A stretch of 64,000 nucleotides of DNA from an uncultured Acidimicrobiaceae bacterium (GTDB taxonomy: Bacteria; Actinomycetota; Acidimicrobiia; Spongiisociales; UBA5794). The position numbers and the translations under genes were made by a program. The DNA lies in assembly GCA_947259365.1 (NCBI GenBank), contig CAMYMC010000030.1, positions 62,001-126,000 on the forward strand, read 5' to 3'. The notes below the pieces were generated by a model that was not told the origin of the DNA, searched no databases, and saw only the letters and a list, made by a program, of their open reading frames with translations. This document shows, one piece after another, positions 11,074-20,932 of the stretch. Position 1 is the first letter of the stretch. Each line of letters starts with the position of its first letter.

Positions 11074-11706
11074 GTGCAAAGTGGCGCGACCCGCACAGAG
11101 CTGCTGGCACGTCGGCGCCAGATCGCTCTGGCCCGACAGGGGCGCAACCTGCTCCAGGACAAACGGGAGCAGTTGCTCGCTGAGTTCCGCACAACCGCTC
11201 GGGTCGTCGTCACCGGCAGCGCAGCGCTCCAGACGGCCTCCGGCGAGGCGAGACGCGCCATCGGCAGGGCGGGAGCCCGCGACGGTCCGGACGCCGTTGC
11301 CTCGGCCGGGTTCGTGCTCCCCGGAGAGGTGAGGCTGCGGGCCGGGATCACGTCGGTCATGGGCGTCCAGGTCCCGGACATCTCGTACGAACCGGTGGGA
11401 CGCCCGGCCACGGGGCGGGGCTATACCCTCGCCGGCACCGGCCCTCGCATCGATGCCGTCGCCGAGCGGTTCGAGGCCGTCATCGAAGCCGTGCTCGAGA
11501 TCGCCGCCCAGGAGGTGCGGCTTCGTCGCCTCGCAGCCGAGATCGGGACGACGACCCGGCGGGTGAACGCACTCGAGCACGTCGTCATTCCCCGCCTCGT
11601 CGCCGACCGCCGCCGCATCGCTGCGGTGCTCGACGAGCGAGAGCGCGAGGAGCACTTCCGTCTCAAGCGCATCAAGCTGCAACGCGGGTCCCGGGAGGCG
11701 GCATGA
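11074..11706 (+). CDS. atpD (V/A-type): V/A-type ATPase subunit D (central stalk)
   Basis: Rotor shaft subunit that sits inside the A3B3 head and couples catalysis to the membrane ring. The 210-residue sequence shows the subunit D pattern: N-terminal basic helix TRTELLARRRQIALARQGRNLL, alanine-rich middle, and a long C-terminal helix with RRVNALEHVVIPRL and EREEHFRLKRIK. GTG 11074 was chosen because AAGGAG (11062-11067) sits 6 bases upstream; the frame is open much further 5' but without family similarity. It is the first gene of the operon, whereas in Thermus and many others D is last. It overlaps the next gene by ATGA. Confidence 0.92.
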   Translation: MQSGATRTELLARRRQIALARQGRNLLQDKREQLLAEFRTTARVVVTGSAALQTASGEARRAIGRAGARDGPDAVASAGFVLPGEVRLRAGITSVMGVQVPDISYEPVGRPATGRGYTLAGTGPRIDAVAERFEAVIEAVLEIAAQEVRLRRLAAEIGTTTRRVNALEHVVIPRLVADRRRIAAVLDEREREEHFRLKRIKLQRGSREAA

Positions 11707-12044
11707 GCGGGCGGACGGCGACGCCGAACCCCCTCGACGAGATCCGCCGGGTGGAGCAATCCGGCGTTCGCGCCGTCGAAGAAGCTCGGGCGGGCGCCGA
11801 CGCCGCCGGGCGCGACGCGCGCGCTCGGGCGGGGGAACTCGTGCGCCGGGCTGCTGACCGGGGAAGCGCAGCCGCCCAGCACCGCTACGAAGAGGGGATG
11901 CGGCTCGCCCGCGACGAGGCGGCACGGCTCCTCGAGGGCGTCGACGACCGGGTCGCGGAGCTCCGAGCGCTCACGGCTCCCCAACTCGATACGGCGGTCG
12001 AGGCTGTCGTCGCGTTCATCACCCCCGAGCCGGGAGGAGGCTGA
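11703..12044 (+). CDS. V/A-type ATPase subunit H/G (peripheral stalk)
   Basis: 113-residue Ala/Arg/Glu-rich protein predicted to be one long coiled coil (for example VEEARAGADAAGRDARARAG), with a short hydrophobic C-terminus (AVEAVVAFITPEP). This fits the H/G subunit that pairs with E to form the outer stalk holding the head still. Identification rests mainly on its position between D and I and on composition, since these subunits vary strongly in sequence. ATG overlaps the D stop by four bases. Confidence 0.8.
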   Translation: MSGRTATPNPLDEIRRVEQSGVRAVEEARAGADAAGRDARARAGELVRRAADRGSAAAQHRYEEGMRLARDEAARLLEGVDDRVAELRALTAPQLDTAVEAVVAFITPEPGGG

Positions 12045-12049
12045 CGGCG

Positions 12050-13999
12050 ATGCTGGTGCCGATGGCCAAGGTCGAGATCGTCGGGCACCGGCGCCACCTC
12101 GATGCCGTCCTCGCCCTCCTCCAACGCCACGGAGCCGTCCATCTCCTCGATGCCACCGCCGTGCCCGGCCTCCGGGTGTCGTCGCTCGCCGTCGACGAGG
12201 GATATGCGAGAGAAGGCGAGGAGCTCCGCCAGCTCGGCCTGCGAATCGAGGGGCTTCTCGACCTCGCCGGGAATCTCCGGCTCCGGTCGGAGCCGGACAC
12301 GTTTCCCGGCACAGACCTCGACGAGCTCCTGGCCGATCTGGATGAGATGGCGCCCCGGCTCGAGACCGCAGTCAAGCGAATCGACGAACTCGAGAACGAG
12401 CACGCCGCGCTCCCGCGCCACGTCGAGTCCCTGCGGCGGCTGTTGCCGCTCATCCCCGAGCTCCCCCGACTCGAGACCTACGAGACCGTTGCGCTCCTCA
12501 TCGACAGTCGCCACGCCGGCGTGGTCGAGTTGCTCCGCGATGAGCTCACGGAGATGCTGGGCTCGCGATTCGACGTTCTCTCCGGCCAGATCGACCGCGA
12601 CACGGTCGGCGCGGTTCTCGTCTTCCCCCGACGCGAGTCGCGCCGCATCCACGCCATGCTGTCGCGAGAACAGGTCAGCCGCGTGCAGCTCCCGGAGCAG
12701 TTTCGCGGTGTTCCGCTCGCGTCGGCCGTCGTGTCGATGGAGCGTCGGATCGGGCTGCTGCCGACCGAGATTCGGGAGGCGAAGGCGGCGCTGGCCGCCC
12801 TGTTGAGCCCCGTGGAGCGATGGGAGCGGGCGCGGGCCCACATCGGGCGGCGAATCGCCCAGATCGAGGCACTGCGGCTCGTCGGGACCACGGAGAAGAC
12901 CTTTGTCATCGTCGGCTGGGCGCCGCGCCGGCGCCTCGAGGAGCTGGCGGACTCCCTGACGGTGGAGGCCGGGGCCGAGACCCTCCTCGCGGAGCTCGAA
13001 CCCGCCCCGGACGACGAACCGCCAATCCTGCTGACGAACCCGGCCCCGGTGCGCCCCTTCCAGCTGTTCGTCCGCATGCTGGCGCTGCCCCGCTACGGGA
13101 CGCTCGACCCGACGATGTTGATGTCGTTCTTCGTGCCGTTGTTCTTCGGCATCATGCTCGGCGACGTCGCCTATGGTCTCGTCCTCCTCGGCGTCGCCGT
13201 GTGGGCGGGGAAACGATGGGGGCGGCGCACCCCGGTGGTGGCCGATCTTGCTCGCATCCTCGGGCTCGGCGCCGCGTGGGCGGTGGTGTGGGGCTTCGTG
13301 TTCGGAGAGATCCTCGGCGATCTCGGGCACCGCGTCGCCGGCCTCGAGCCGATATGGATCAATCGCGAGGAGGCCATCGAGCCCTTGCTCGTCCTCGCCG
13401 TCGCGATCGGCGTCACCCACGTCCTGTTGGGACTCGCCCTCGGGGTGTGGGTCTCGGCCCGCCGCGGCGACCGGCGCCGGCTCACGGAGCGGGCCGCTCT
13501 CATGCTCACCCTCGTGGCCCTGTGCGTCATCGCCGGTGCGGCCGCCGACGTCCTGCCCCACGGCGCCATGACGCCGGCCGTCGTCGCGGTGATCGTCGCA
13601 TTCGTCCTCCTCGTCGCTGTGCAGTGGCCCCTCGGCGCCATCCTCGGCCCGCTCGACCTGCTCGGCATCGTCACCAACGTGCTCTCCTACCTGCGGATCG
13701 CCGCCCTCGGTCTGGCCTCGGTGTTCCTCGCCCGGGTCGCCAACGAGCTGGGGGCGACGGCCCCGCTGGCAATCGGCATCGTCATCGCAGCCCTCTTCCA
13801 CGTGCTGAACCTCGCCCTCGGTGCCTTCAGCCCGACGATCCAGGCACTGCGCCTCCACTACGTCGAGTTCTTCGACAAGTTCTACGAGCCCGGAGGAGCG
13901 CCATTCCAACCCTTCGGAGGCTCCATCGCCCCGGTCCCCGACACCTCGCTCGACCGGAGCGCACCGCGTCGACGATCGATAGAACCGCAACCCTCGTGA
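12050..13999 (+). CDS. atpI (V/A-type): V/A-type ATPase subunit I (membrane a subunit)
   Basis: 649-residue stator subunit providing the two ion half-channels. The N-terminal ~330 residues are soluble (start VPMAKVEIVGHRRHLDAV, then coiled-coil segments); the remainder has about seven membrane helices, beginning at MLMSFFVPLFFGIMLGDVAY (~365). The conserved arginine helix reads NVLSYLRIAALGLASVFLA (~544-562), and the C-terminus has LHYVEFFDKFYEPGG, all typical. GGAGGAGG at 12033-12040 precedes ATG 12050; ATG 12062 is an alternative. Downstream, 13 bases separate it from subunit K. Confidence 0.95.
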   Translation: MLVPMAKVEIVGHRRHLDAVLALLQRHGAVHLLDATAVPGLRVSSLAVDEGYAREGEELRQLGLRIEGLLDLAGNLRLRSEPDTFPGTDLDELLADLDEMAPRLETAVKRIDELENEHAALPRHVESLRRLLPLIPELPRLETYETVALLIDSRHAGVVELLRDELTEMLGSRFDVLSGQIDRDTVGAVLVFPRRESRRIHAMLSREQVSRVQLPEQFRGVPLASAVVSMERRIGLLPTEIREAKAALAALLSPVERWERARAHIGRRIAQIEALRLVGTTEKTFVIVGWAPRRRLEELADSLTVEAGAETLLAELEPAPDDEPPILLTNPAPVRPFQLFVRMLALPRYGTLDPTMLMSFFVPLFFGIMLGDVAYGLVLLGVAVWAGKRWGRRTPVVADLARILGLGAAWAVVWGFVFGEILGDLGHRVAGLEPIWINREEAIEPLLVLAVAIGVTHVLLGLALGVWVSARRGDRRRLTERAALMLTLVALCVIAGAAADVLPHGAMTPAVVAVIVAFVLLVAVQWPLGAILGPLDLLGIVTNVLSYLRIAALGLASVFLARVANELGATAPLAIGIVIAALFHVLNLALGAFSPTIQALRLHYVEFFDKFYEPGGAPFQPFGGSIAPVPDTSLDRSAPRRRSIEPQPS

Positions 14000-14012
14000 A
14001 AGGAGTTGACAG

Positions 14013-14234
14013 ATGGAGACCGGTCTGCTCGGAATCGGCGCCGGCATCGCCGTCGGTCTGGCCGCCATCGGCGCCGGCGTCGCCCAGGGCCGCATCGGCT
14101 CCGCCGGCATCGGCGCCATGGCGGAGAAGCCGGAGATGATGGGAAGGGTCATCCTCCTCATCGCTATCCCGGAGACGCTCGTGATCCTCGGGTTCGCGGT
14201 CGCGGCGATGATCATGTTCATCCTCGGAGGCTGA
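14013..14234 (+). CDS. atpK (V/A-type): V/A-type ATPase subunit K (proteolipid c ring)
   Basis: 73-residue single helical hairpin, the length of an F-type c subunit rather than the duplicated ~150-residue eukaryotic form. Helix 1 is Gly/Ala-rich with Q25 (GAGVAQGRIG), the loop is AEKPEMMG, and helix 2 has the ion-carrying E54 in IAIPETLVIL. The Gln in helix 1 with Glu-Thr in helix 2 resembles Na+-binding rings, but Q also occurs in H+ rings, so ion choice is open. GAAAGGAG precedes the ATG. The stop abuts the GTG of subunit E. Confidence 0.95.
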   Translation: METGLLGIGAGIAVGLAAIGAGVAQGRIGSAGIGAMAEKPEMMGRVILLIAIPETLVILGFAVAAMIMFILGG

Positions 14235-14846
14235 GTGCCCCTCCAAGCGATCCTCGCCGAGGTGCGCCTCGAAGCTGAGAACGAGGTTGCTCGTATCATC
14301 GCCGAACGGGACAAGGTCGTCGCCGAGATCACAGCCGCGGCGCACGAAGAAGCCGATCGGGTCGAGGCCGAGGCCGCGGCATCACTGAGCGAGCGGCTCC
14401 TCGCCGCTGCCGCAGTGGTCGAGAACCGCGCAGCGCTCCACGTCGAGCGGCGGCTCCAGGACGCAAAGGAAGAGATCTTCCGCGAGATCTTGCGTCGGGC
14501 CTGCTCCCGTCTCGATCGCCTTCGCAACGAGCCCCGTTATCCACGGCTCCTCAGGACACTCCTCGACGAGTGCCTGAGGGCGCTTCCCGACGCCGGCGCG
14601 GTGATGGTGGACCCCAGGGATCGGGCCGTCGCCGCTTCGCTCATCGCAGAGGTCGACCCGAGCCTCCGCCTCGACACGTCGCTCGAGACATCGGGCGGCA
14701 TCGCGGTGCGAAGCCCCACGGGAGGATTCGTGTGGAACACCATCGACGAGCGGCTGCATCGGGCCGACCGGGAGCTGCGGATGCTCGTCGCTCGCGCCAT
14801 CCCGGAGCTGGCCGGCTCCCGACCCGTCGTCGGGGCGGGCCCGTGA
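14235..14846 (+). CDS. atpE (V/A-type): V/A-type ATPase subunit E (peripheral stalk)
   Basis: 203 residues: an N-terminal coiled coil (EVRLEAENEVARIIAERDKV and onward to ~110) and a globular C-terminal domain with SLETSGGIAVRSPTGGFVWNT, the SGGI/V...G pattern of vATP-synt_E that binds the head. Together with the H/G-like gene it forms the outer stalk. GTG start directly abuts the K stop. Overlaps the C subunit start by GTGA. Confidence 0.92.
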   Translation: MPLQAILAEVRLEAENEVARIIAERDKVVAEITAAAHEEADRVEAEAAASLSERLLAAAAVVENRAALHVERRLQDAKEEIFREILRRACSRLDRLRNEPRYPRLLRTLLDECLRALPDAGAVMVDPRDRAVAASLIAEVDPSLRLDTSLETSGGIAVRSPTGGFVWNTIDERLHRADRELRMLVARAIPELAGSRPVVGAGP

Positions 14847-15910
14847 GCGGGATCGACTACGGCAACGCCCGGGTGCGGGCTCTGAAGGCCGGACTCCTCG
14901 ACGGTCCGGCCTACCGGAGCCTCGCCGCAGCCGATCTCGATGCGTTGATCGCGGCGCTCGCCGACACGGCGTACCGGGCCGACCTCCAGGCCGCGACGCC
15001 GCGCTTCGGCGGGCTGCGGCGTCTCGAGGAGGCCTTGCGAACAAACCTCGGTCGCACCCTCGCGATGCTCCCCGGGTGGTATGACGGCGCCGATGCGGAT
15101 GGCATCCGCACCGTGCTGTCCCGCTGGGACCTTCGCAACGCCCGCACGATCTTGAGGGGAGCGTATGGGCACAGCCCGCCCGACGAGATCGTTGCGCTCC
15201 TCGTCCCCGCCGGGTCGCTCGGCGAATCCATCCTCGCGGAGCTGGCGGAGTCACCCGACCTGCGCACCGTGGTGGAGCAGATGGTCGTGCGGAGCGTCCC
15301 TTCGACCGCGGTGGCCAGGGCGGTCCTCGAGACCTGGCCCGACTACGCGACGACCGGGGATCTTCGCACTCTCGAGCATGCCCTCCACCTCGGTCACGCC
15401 CGGGAGCTCGTCTTCCGGATGGCGGCGCTCGATCCCGTCGTCTCCCGGGTGCTCCGCCGAGAGCTGGATGGCACGAACATCCTCACGGCTCTGCGGCTCC
15501 AGGCGGCCGCGTCGACGGTAGGCGAGCTGGGCGCCGTCGAGGCGGAAGAGGAGCTGTTGCCGGGCGGCGAGATCCCGCTCGCCGTGCTCGCAGCGGCGGC
15601 TCGCGCCGACGAGGCGTCCACCGCTGCGTCCACCCTCCACGGCAGCGCCATGCCCCCGGAGTGGCGTGAGCCGATCGCGAGCTACGGACGATCCGGTGCC
15701 CTCGGCGCTCTCGCCGATGCACTCGACGCAGCTCAGGCGCGGACGAACGCCGGGATGTTCGCAACCGGTGATCCGCTCGGGATCGCAGTCCCGGTCGCGT
15801 TCGTGTGGGCCAAGGAGAACGAAGTACGCAACCTGCGGGTGCTCGGCTCCGGGCTCGCCGGCGGCATACCGGCCGACATGATCGAAGACGACCTCGTGAT
15901 CTTGTGGTGA
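14843..15910 (+). CDS. atpC (V/A-type): V/A-type ATPase subunit C (AC39-type)
   Basis: 355-residue, all-helical protein of the vATP-synt_AC39 family, the socket between central shaft and c ring. Seen: start GIDYGNARVRALKAGLL, repeated helical bundles with WDLRNARTILRGAYG, and C-terminal PVAFVWAKENEVRNLRVLGSGLAGGIPADMI, whose KENEVRNLR is the family's best conserved patch. GTG 14843 overlaps the E stop (GTGA). Seven bases to subunit F. Confidence 0.94.
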   Translation: MSGIDYGNARVRALKAGLLDGPAYRSLAAADLDALIAALADTAYRADLQAATPRFGGLRRLEEALRTNLGRTLAMLPGWYDGADADGIRTVLSRWDLRNARTILRGAYGHSPPDEIVALLVPAGSLGESILAELAESPDLRTVVEQMVVRSVPSTAVARAVLETWPDYATTGDLRTLEHALHLGHARELVFRMAALDPVVSRVLRRELDGTNILTALRLQAAASTVGELGAVEAEEELLPGGEIPLAVLAAAARADEASTAASTLHGSAMPPEWREPIASYGRSGALGALADALDAAQARTNAGMFATGDPLGIAVPVAFVWAKENEVRNLRVLGSGLAGGIPADMIEDDLVILW

Positions 15911-15917
15911 TGCAGTC

Positions 15918-16259
15918 ATGGCGCGACTCGCAGTGGTGACGACTCCCGAGCTGGCACCCGGCTTCCGTCTCGGCGGCGCCGAGGTCTACGTCGCGTCCGG
16001 TGCCGACGACGCGCACCGGGTCGTCGACCGGATCCTCGCCGACCCCGCCGTCGGAGTGGTCGGCGTCCATGCCCCGTTCCTCGACGAGATCGAACCGGCC
16101 GAACGGCGCCGTCTCGACTCACTCGTGTCACCCGTCGTGGTATCGATCCCCGCAGGTCTGGGACCGGGCGAAGCGAGCGGGCACCGCGCCAGGCTCGCGG
16201 CCATGCTCATGCGAGCCATCGGCTATCGCATCAGCTTCGGCGAAGGCGAGGACGCATGA
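15918..16259 (+). CDS. atpF (V/A-type): V/A-type ATPase subunit F (central stalk regulator)
   Basis: 113-residue small alpha/beta protein that binds subunit D and can change conformation during catalysis. Pattern seen: LAVVTTPELAPGFRLGGAEV (family: GFRLAG), then VVGVHAPFLDEI and a VSPVVVSIP strand before the C-terminal helix. ATG 15918; the stop overlaps the start of subunit A by four bases. Length ordinary. Confidence 0.92.
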   Translation: MARLAVVTTPELAPGFRLGGAEVYVASGADDAHRVVDRILADPAVGVVGVHAPFLDEIEPAERRRLDSLVSPVVVSIPAGLGPGEASGHRARLAAMLMRAIGYRISFGEGEDA

Positions 16260-18010
16260 ACGGGGCTGAAGGCCGGGTGATGCGGGTTGCCGGGCCCGTC
16301 GTCGTCGCCACCGGCATCTCAGGGGCCCGACTCTACGATCTCGTGCGGGTGGGGGCACTTGGCCTCGTCGGGGAGATCATCAAGCTGGACGGGGACGAGG
16401 CCGTGATCCAGGTCTACGAATCGACGGCGGGTCTCGAGGTCGGGTCGGTCGTCCATCACACCGGAGCACCTCTTCTCGTCGAGCTGGGACCTGGGCTCCT
16501 CGGGAAGGTCTTCGACGGCACCGGCCGCCCCCTTCAAGCGCTCGCGGCGAGCGGTCGTGGTCGCTACGGCGAGCCGTTCCTCGGGCGTGGCGCCGAGGTG
16601 CCGACCCTGGATCGAGCGCGGCGATGGGAGTTCCACCCGTCGATCGAGGTCGGGGCCGTCGTCGGCGCCGGTGACGTCCTCGGCTGGGTGGAAGAGACAC
16701 CGGCGCTTCGCCACCTCGTGCTCGTGCCGCCCGGCGCCGGAGGGCGTGTGGATGGCATCGGCACCGGCGAGCTCACGGTCACCGACCCCGTGGCGCTCAT
16801 CGATGGCGTTCCGATCGCGATGCTGCAGCAGTGGCCGGTACGCACCCCCCGCCCGGTCCGGCGCCGGCTGGATCCGGACGAGCCGCTCGTCACCGGCCAA
16901 CGGGTCGTCGACACGCTCTTCCCCGTCGCCAAGGGGGGGTCGGCCACGATCCCGGGCGGGTTCGGCACCGGCAAGACGGTCCATGAGCAGTCACTGGCGA
17001 AATGGGCCGACGCCGACGTCGTCGTCTACATCGGATGCGGAGAGCGAGGCAATGAGCTCACCGAGGTCCTCGGAGAGTTCCCCAGGCTCGCCGATCCCCG
17101 GACCGGCGCCTCGCTGGCCGATCGCACGATCCTCATCGCCAACACGTCGAACATGCCGGTCGCGGCTCGCGAGGCGAGCATCTACACCGGGATGACGATC
17201 GCCGAGTACTTCCGTGACCAGGGCTGCGCGGTCGCCCTGCTCGCCGACAGCACGAGCCGGTGGGGCGAGGCGTTGCGCGAGGTCTCAGGCCGGCTCGAGG
17301 AGATGCCGGGCGAGGAGGGCTACCCGGCGTACCTGCCTTCGCGCCTCGCCGAGTTCTACGAGCGAGCCGGCTCGGTCCGATGCCTGGGCGGCTCGGACCG
17401 GCGGGGTTCGGTCACCGTCGTCGGCGCGGTGTCGCCGCCCGGCGCGGACTTCTCCGAGCCGGTCACCCAGTACAGCCTGCGCCTCGCCGGGACGTTCTGG
17501 GCGCTCGACACCGATCTCGCCCGCCGGAGGCACTTCCCCGCCATCCACTGGACCCGCAGCTACACCCTGTACAAGTTGGGCCCGTGGTTCGACGAGCACG
17601 TCGCCGACGACTGGGAGGACCATCGCCGGTGGGCGCTGGAGCTGCTGCAGGAGGAGGAACGTCTCCAGAGCATCGTGCAGCTCCTCGGCGCCGATGTTCT
17701 CGCCCCCGCCGAGCAACTCGTGTTCTTCGTCGGTCGCATGATCCGGGAGGATCTCCTCCAACAGTCGGCCTACGACGAGGTCGACGCCTTCTGCCCGCTG
17801 TCCAAGCAGTACTGGATGCTGCACGTGATACGGAGGACGCACGACGAAGCCCTCCGGGCGCTGCAGGAGGGGGCCGACCCCGAGACGATCCGCAGCCTCC
17901 CCGCCATCGCGGGAGTGGCGCGGATGCGGTCATGGCCTCCCGAGGACGCCGAGTCCGGAGCGCGGGAGCTCGAATCGCGGATCGTCGCGGAGCTGGAGCA
18001 GGCGTTGTGA
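16256..18010 (+). CDS. atpA (V/A-type): V/A-type ATPase catalytic subunit A
   Basis: 584-residue catalytic subunit. An N-terminal barrel begins [13 protein letters not shown], followed by the A-type specific bulge domain, Walker A GGFGTGKT (~233-240), the catalytic glutamate segment [10 protein letters not shown] (~258), Walker B region [16 protein letters not shown], and the signature [17 protein letters not shown]. The P-loop is intact, so it should hydrolyse or make ATP. Overlaps subunit B by GTGA, giving stoichiometric A3B3 expression. Confidence 0.97.
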   Translation: MNGAEGRVMRVAGPVVVATGISGARLYDLVRVGALGLVGEIIKLDGDEAVIQVYESTAGLEVGSVVHHTGAPLLVELGPGLLGKVFDGTGRPLQALAASGRGRYGEPFLGRGAEVPTLDRARRWEFHPSIEVGAVVGAGDVLGWVEETPALRHLVLVPPGAGGRVDGIGTGELTVTDPVALIDGVPIAMLQQWPVRTPRPVRRRLDPDEPLVTGQRVVDTLFPVAKGGSATIPGGFGTGKTVHEQSLAKWADADVVVYIGCGERGNELTEVLGEFPRLADPRTGASLADRTILIANTSNMPVAAREASIYTGMTIAEYFRDQGCAVALLADSTSRWGEALREVSGRLEEMPGEEGYPAYLPSRLAEFYERAGSVRCLGGSDRRGSVTVVGAVSPPGADFSEPVTQYSLRLAGTFWALDTDLARRRHFPAIHWTRSYTLYKLGPWFDEHVADDWEDHRRWALELLQEEERLQSIVQLLGADVLAPAEQLVFFVGRMIREDLLQQSAYDEVDAFCPLSKQYWMLHVIRRTHDEALRALQEGADPETIRSLPAIAGVARMRSWPPEDAESGARELESRIVAELEQAL

Positions 18011-19404
18011 GCGAGCGCGCCCTGCACACCGTCGAATACCGGACCGTCGGGGCCGTCTCCGGTCCCCTGCTGTTCCTCGAAGGCGTCTCCGGGGCCCATT
18101 TCGACGAGACGGTGGACGTCGTCGCCCCCGACGGCGAGATCCGGCGGGGCCAGGTGCTCGAGGTCGACCGGAACCGGGCCGTCATCGAGGTGTTCGCCGG
18201 GACCCGCGGCCTGGATGTTGCCTCGACGAGCGTCCGACTCGGGGGCGGGAGTGCCGCCCTCGGCGTCGGCCCCGGAATGCTGGGACGGATGTTCGACGGG
18301 TCGGGAGAGCCGGTGGATGGTGGGCCGCCACCGTTCCCCGAGGCGCTGCGGGATGTGAGCGGGCTCCCGCTCAACCCCGCAGCACGCGACCACCCGTCCG
18401 AGTTCATCGAGACCGGTGTCTCGGCCATCGACGGGCTCAACACGCTGGTTCGTGGTCAGAAGCTGCCGATCTTCTCGGGCTTCGGCCTCCCCGGTGCGGA
18501 GCTCGCAGCCCGGATCGCCGCGGACGCCCGGGTGACCGCTGCCGAGACGGAACGCTTCGTCGTCGTGTTCGCCGCGCTCGGGATCACGCATCGCGAGGCC
18601 GCGTTCTTCCGCCGGTCGATGGAGGACTCCGGGTCACTGCAACGGACCGTCATGTTCCTGAACCTGGCGGACGACCCGACGATCGAGCGGCTGCTCACCC
18701 CCCGCCTCGCCCTCACCGCCGCGGAGTACCTCGCCTTCGAGCGGGGCATGCACGTCCTCGTGATCCTCACCGACATGACGAACTACTGCGAGGCGTTGCG
18801 CGAGGTCTCCACCGCCCGGGAGGAGATCCCGGGTAGGCGCGGGTACCCCGGCTACATGTACACCGACCTCGCCACGATCTACGAGAGGGCGGGGCGGATT
18901 CGCGATCGCAACGGCTCCATCACCCAGCTCATCATCCTCTCGATGCCCGACGATGACATCACCCATCCGATTCCGGACCTCACGGGCTACATCACGGAGG
19001 GACAGATCGTCCTCTCCCGTGAACTCCATCTCAAGGGCATCGACCCGCCGATCGATGTCCTCCCCAGCCTGAGCCGGCTCATGAGCTCGGGCATCGGGGC
19101 CGGCAGGACCCGGGGCGACCACCGCCGGGTCGCCGACCAGCTGTACGCCCTCTATGCGACGGGACGCGACCTGCGCCGCCTCGTGTCGATCATCGGCGAG
19201 TCGGCGCTCTCCGAGGACGATCGCCGCTTTCTCTCCTTCGCCGAGGAGTTCGAACGGCGCTTCGTCCACCAGCCCGGCCAAGCTCGCCCCATCGCGGCGA
19301 CCCTCGACCTGGCCTGGGAGCTCTTCGGTCCCTTCTCCGACGGCGAACTGAAGCGCATCGACCCCGACACGATCGCGAGGTATCGAGGCGCCGCCGCCGT
19401 CTGA
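18007..19404 (+). CDS. atpB (V/A-type): V/A-type ATPase subunit B (non-catalytic nucleotide site)
   Basis: 465 residues, homologous to A but with the P-loop replaced by [13 protein letters not shown] (~156), which is normal for B. Also seen are [44 protein letters not shown] and [19 protein letters not shown], all family hallmarks. GTG start overlaps the A stop. It is the last gene of the operon; a weak hairpin (19407-19421, CGGAT/ATCCG) follows before the convergent glycosyltransferase. No subunit D follows because D leads the operon. Confidence 0.97.
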   Translation: MSERALHTVEYRTVGAVSGPLLFLEGVSGAHFDETVDVVAPDGEIRRGQVLEVDRNRAVIEVFAGTRGLDVASTSVRLGGGSAALGVGPGMLGRMFDGSGEPVDGGPPPFPEALRDVSGLPLNPAARDHPSEFIETGVSAIDGLNTLVRGQKLPIFSGFGLPGAELAARIAADARVTAAETERFVVVFAALGITHREAAFFRRSMEDSGSLQRTVMFLNLADDPTIERLLTPRLALTAAEYLAFERGMHVLVILTDMTNYCEALREVSTAREEIPGRRGYPGYMYTDLATIYERAGRIRDRNGSITQLIILSMPDDDITHPIPDLTGYITEGQIVLSRELHLKGIDPPIDVLPSLSRLMSSGIGAGRTRGDHRRVADQLYALYATGRDLRRLVSIIGESALSEDDRRFLSFAEEFERRFVHQPGQARPIAATLDLAWELFGPFSDGELKRIDPDTIARYRGAAAV

Positions 19405-19480
19405 GCCGGATTCCTGATCCGCCAGGCGCGGACTTGTTTCGATGGTCGATGAGCTCTGCCATGCTGCAACGCCGAAGGCG

Positions 19481-20659
19481 TCACCCTCGAGACGTGGAGA
19501 CGACGGCCTCGCATTTCGAGAGGAGCTCCCGGGCAGTGGTCCCGAGCGTGGGCACGCTTCGTGCAGCCTCTTCGCCGAGACGCCGCCGCAGGCCGGCATT
19601 CCGGACGAGCTCCACGAGGGCATCTCGTAGCTCCTCGTGACTGGCGGGTGCCACGAGCAGACCCGACACACGGTGTGTGATGAGATCGAGGATTCGCCCC
19701 TGCGCCGAGGCGATGACGGCGAGGCGGGCAGCCATGTAGTCGAGCACCTTCACCGGTTCGAAGTAGAACGGCTCCACCGGCCGATAGGGGGCCACGCCGA
19801 CATCAGCCTCAGCAAGCCTCTGCGTGACGGCACGGTGGTCGAGCCACCCCGTGAACTCGGTCGATGACTCGATGCCGAGGTCGCGCGCCATCGCCACTGC
19901 ATCGGCCTTTGTCGACCCTTCCCCGATCAGAACGAGCCTCATCGCTCCCTCCAATTCCAGGGCCTCCGCAAACGCGCGGAGGAGCACATCGACCCCATGC
20001 CACGGGTAGAAGCTCCCTGAGAAGACCACCACCGTGGACTCGCGGTCGACTGGACGTCTCGTCGAGGAGACTCCCGCAACTCCAAACGGAATCACGGCAA
20101 CACGATCGCTCGAAATCCCTTGCGCGCACACGATCTCATGCAACCGTGGCGAGTTGACCCACACGAGAGATGCCCTCTCCCACCTCGCCACCTCCGCGCG
20201 TTGCACGGCGCGTGACGGCGGACGACCTCTCAGCACACGCTCGATGTGATTCGGCGAGTGGACCTCGAGGATCAGCGGACGCTTCAACACCCTCGCTGCG
20301 AGCGAGGGGCCCCTGTCATATTCAGCGGCGCGGGCGACGACGACGTCGATACCGGGCTCCGATCGCCTTTTCCAGGCCCACCACAAAGCGCGCAACGTGT
20401 GGAGGACTCCGCGCCCCCGGAGCACGGCCTCGAGCAAAGCAGGCGAGAGTTGGGTCGGAAATCGATCTCGGAGCTTCCGGGTCATCCCACGACGTGTCGC
20501 GACCCCGACGGTGCCGTCGCGGCTGGGCGAATTGGCGTCGGGCAAAGTCCGGACCTCGGCGCCCGCTCGCCTCAAGTGGTCGACGAGCTGACGACCGCGC
20601 TCGCCCGTCCAGCGATCACGTCGCCGCAGCAACGCATTGACATAGAGAACGCGCGTCAT
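19481..20659 (-). CDS. Glycosyltransferase family 4
   Basis: 392-residue GT-B enzyme. The N-domain starts MTRVLYVNALLRRRDRW and includes PLILEVHSPN; the C-domain has FSGSFYPWHGVDVLLRAF, EFTGWLDHRAVTQRLAEADVG and the donor-phosphate E-x7-E type region EPFYFEPVKVLDYMAA. It probably transfers a sugar from a nucleotide donor onto a lipid or surface glycan; acceptor unknown. The G+C content looks a little lower than in the flanking operons. Convergent with the V/A-ATPase operon and divergent from padR. It is not next to the polysaccharide cluster at 57-64 kb. Confidence 0.88.
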   Translation of the reverse strand: MTRVLYVNALLRRRDRWTGERGRQLVDHLRRAGAEVRTLPDANSPSRDGTVGVATRRGMTRKLRDRFPTQLSPALLEAVLRGRGVLHTLRALWWAWKRRSEPGIDVVVARAAEYDRGPSLAARVLKRPLILEVHSPNHIERVLRGRPPSRAVQRAEVARWERASLVWVNSPRLHEIVCAQGISSDRVAVIPFGVAGVSSTRRPVDRESTVVVFSGSFYPWHGVDVLLRAFAEALELEGAMRLVLIGEGSTKADAVAMARDLGIESSTEFTGWLDHRAVTQRLAEADVGVAPYRPVEPFYFEPVKVLDYMAARLAVIASAQGRILDLITHRVSGLLVAPASHEELRDALVELVRNAGLRRRLGEEAARSVPTLGTTARELLSKCEAVVSTSRG

Positions 20660-20804
20660 CCTGACAACTCGATACCCCGATTGGGTTCACACACACGACC
20701 GACCGACGAAAGTGCCGGACGGGTCTTGCGCGACCACGTGTAGCCATCGGAGGCTACCCCGGATCACACCCCGCTCGCCCCTTTACAAGCGGCGCCGGTC
20801 ATGA

Positions 20805-20857
20805 TACCTTGCTACGAAAGGTACCCGGTTTACCAGGATATCATGCAAACCAGCATG
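20805..20857. promoter_or_regulatory. Two inverted repeats upstream of padR (candidate operators)
   Basis: TACCTT-N7-AAGGTA (20805-20823) and CATGC-N6-GCATG (20842-20857). ATGC/GCAT-type arms resemble PadR-family operators (ATGT-N8-ACAT). A TATCAT at 20839-20844 could be a -10 between them. They lie 76-128 bases before the padR start. The rest of the 20660-20932 gap shows no gene. Confidence 0.5.
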
Positions 20858-20932
20858 TCAGGCGAGACAAGGTGTGGATACCGTTGCGAGGACTCGATGC
20901 GGCTCCGCACGGCGCGATAGGTTGGAGACCGA

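Noticed and set aside
18470-18500. Missing Walker A in V/A-ATPase subunit B
   Set aside because: Loss of the P-loop is normal for the B subunit and not a defect.
19407-19421. Hairpin CGGAT/ATCCG after the V/A-ATPase operon as a terminator
   Set aside because: Only a 5-bp stem without T-tract; too weak to call separately.
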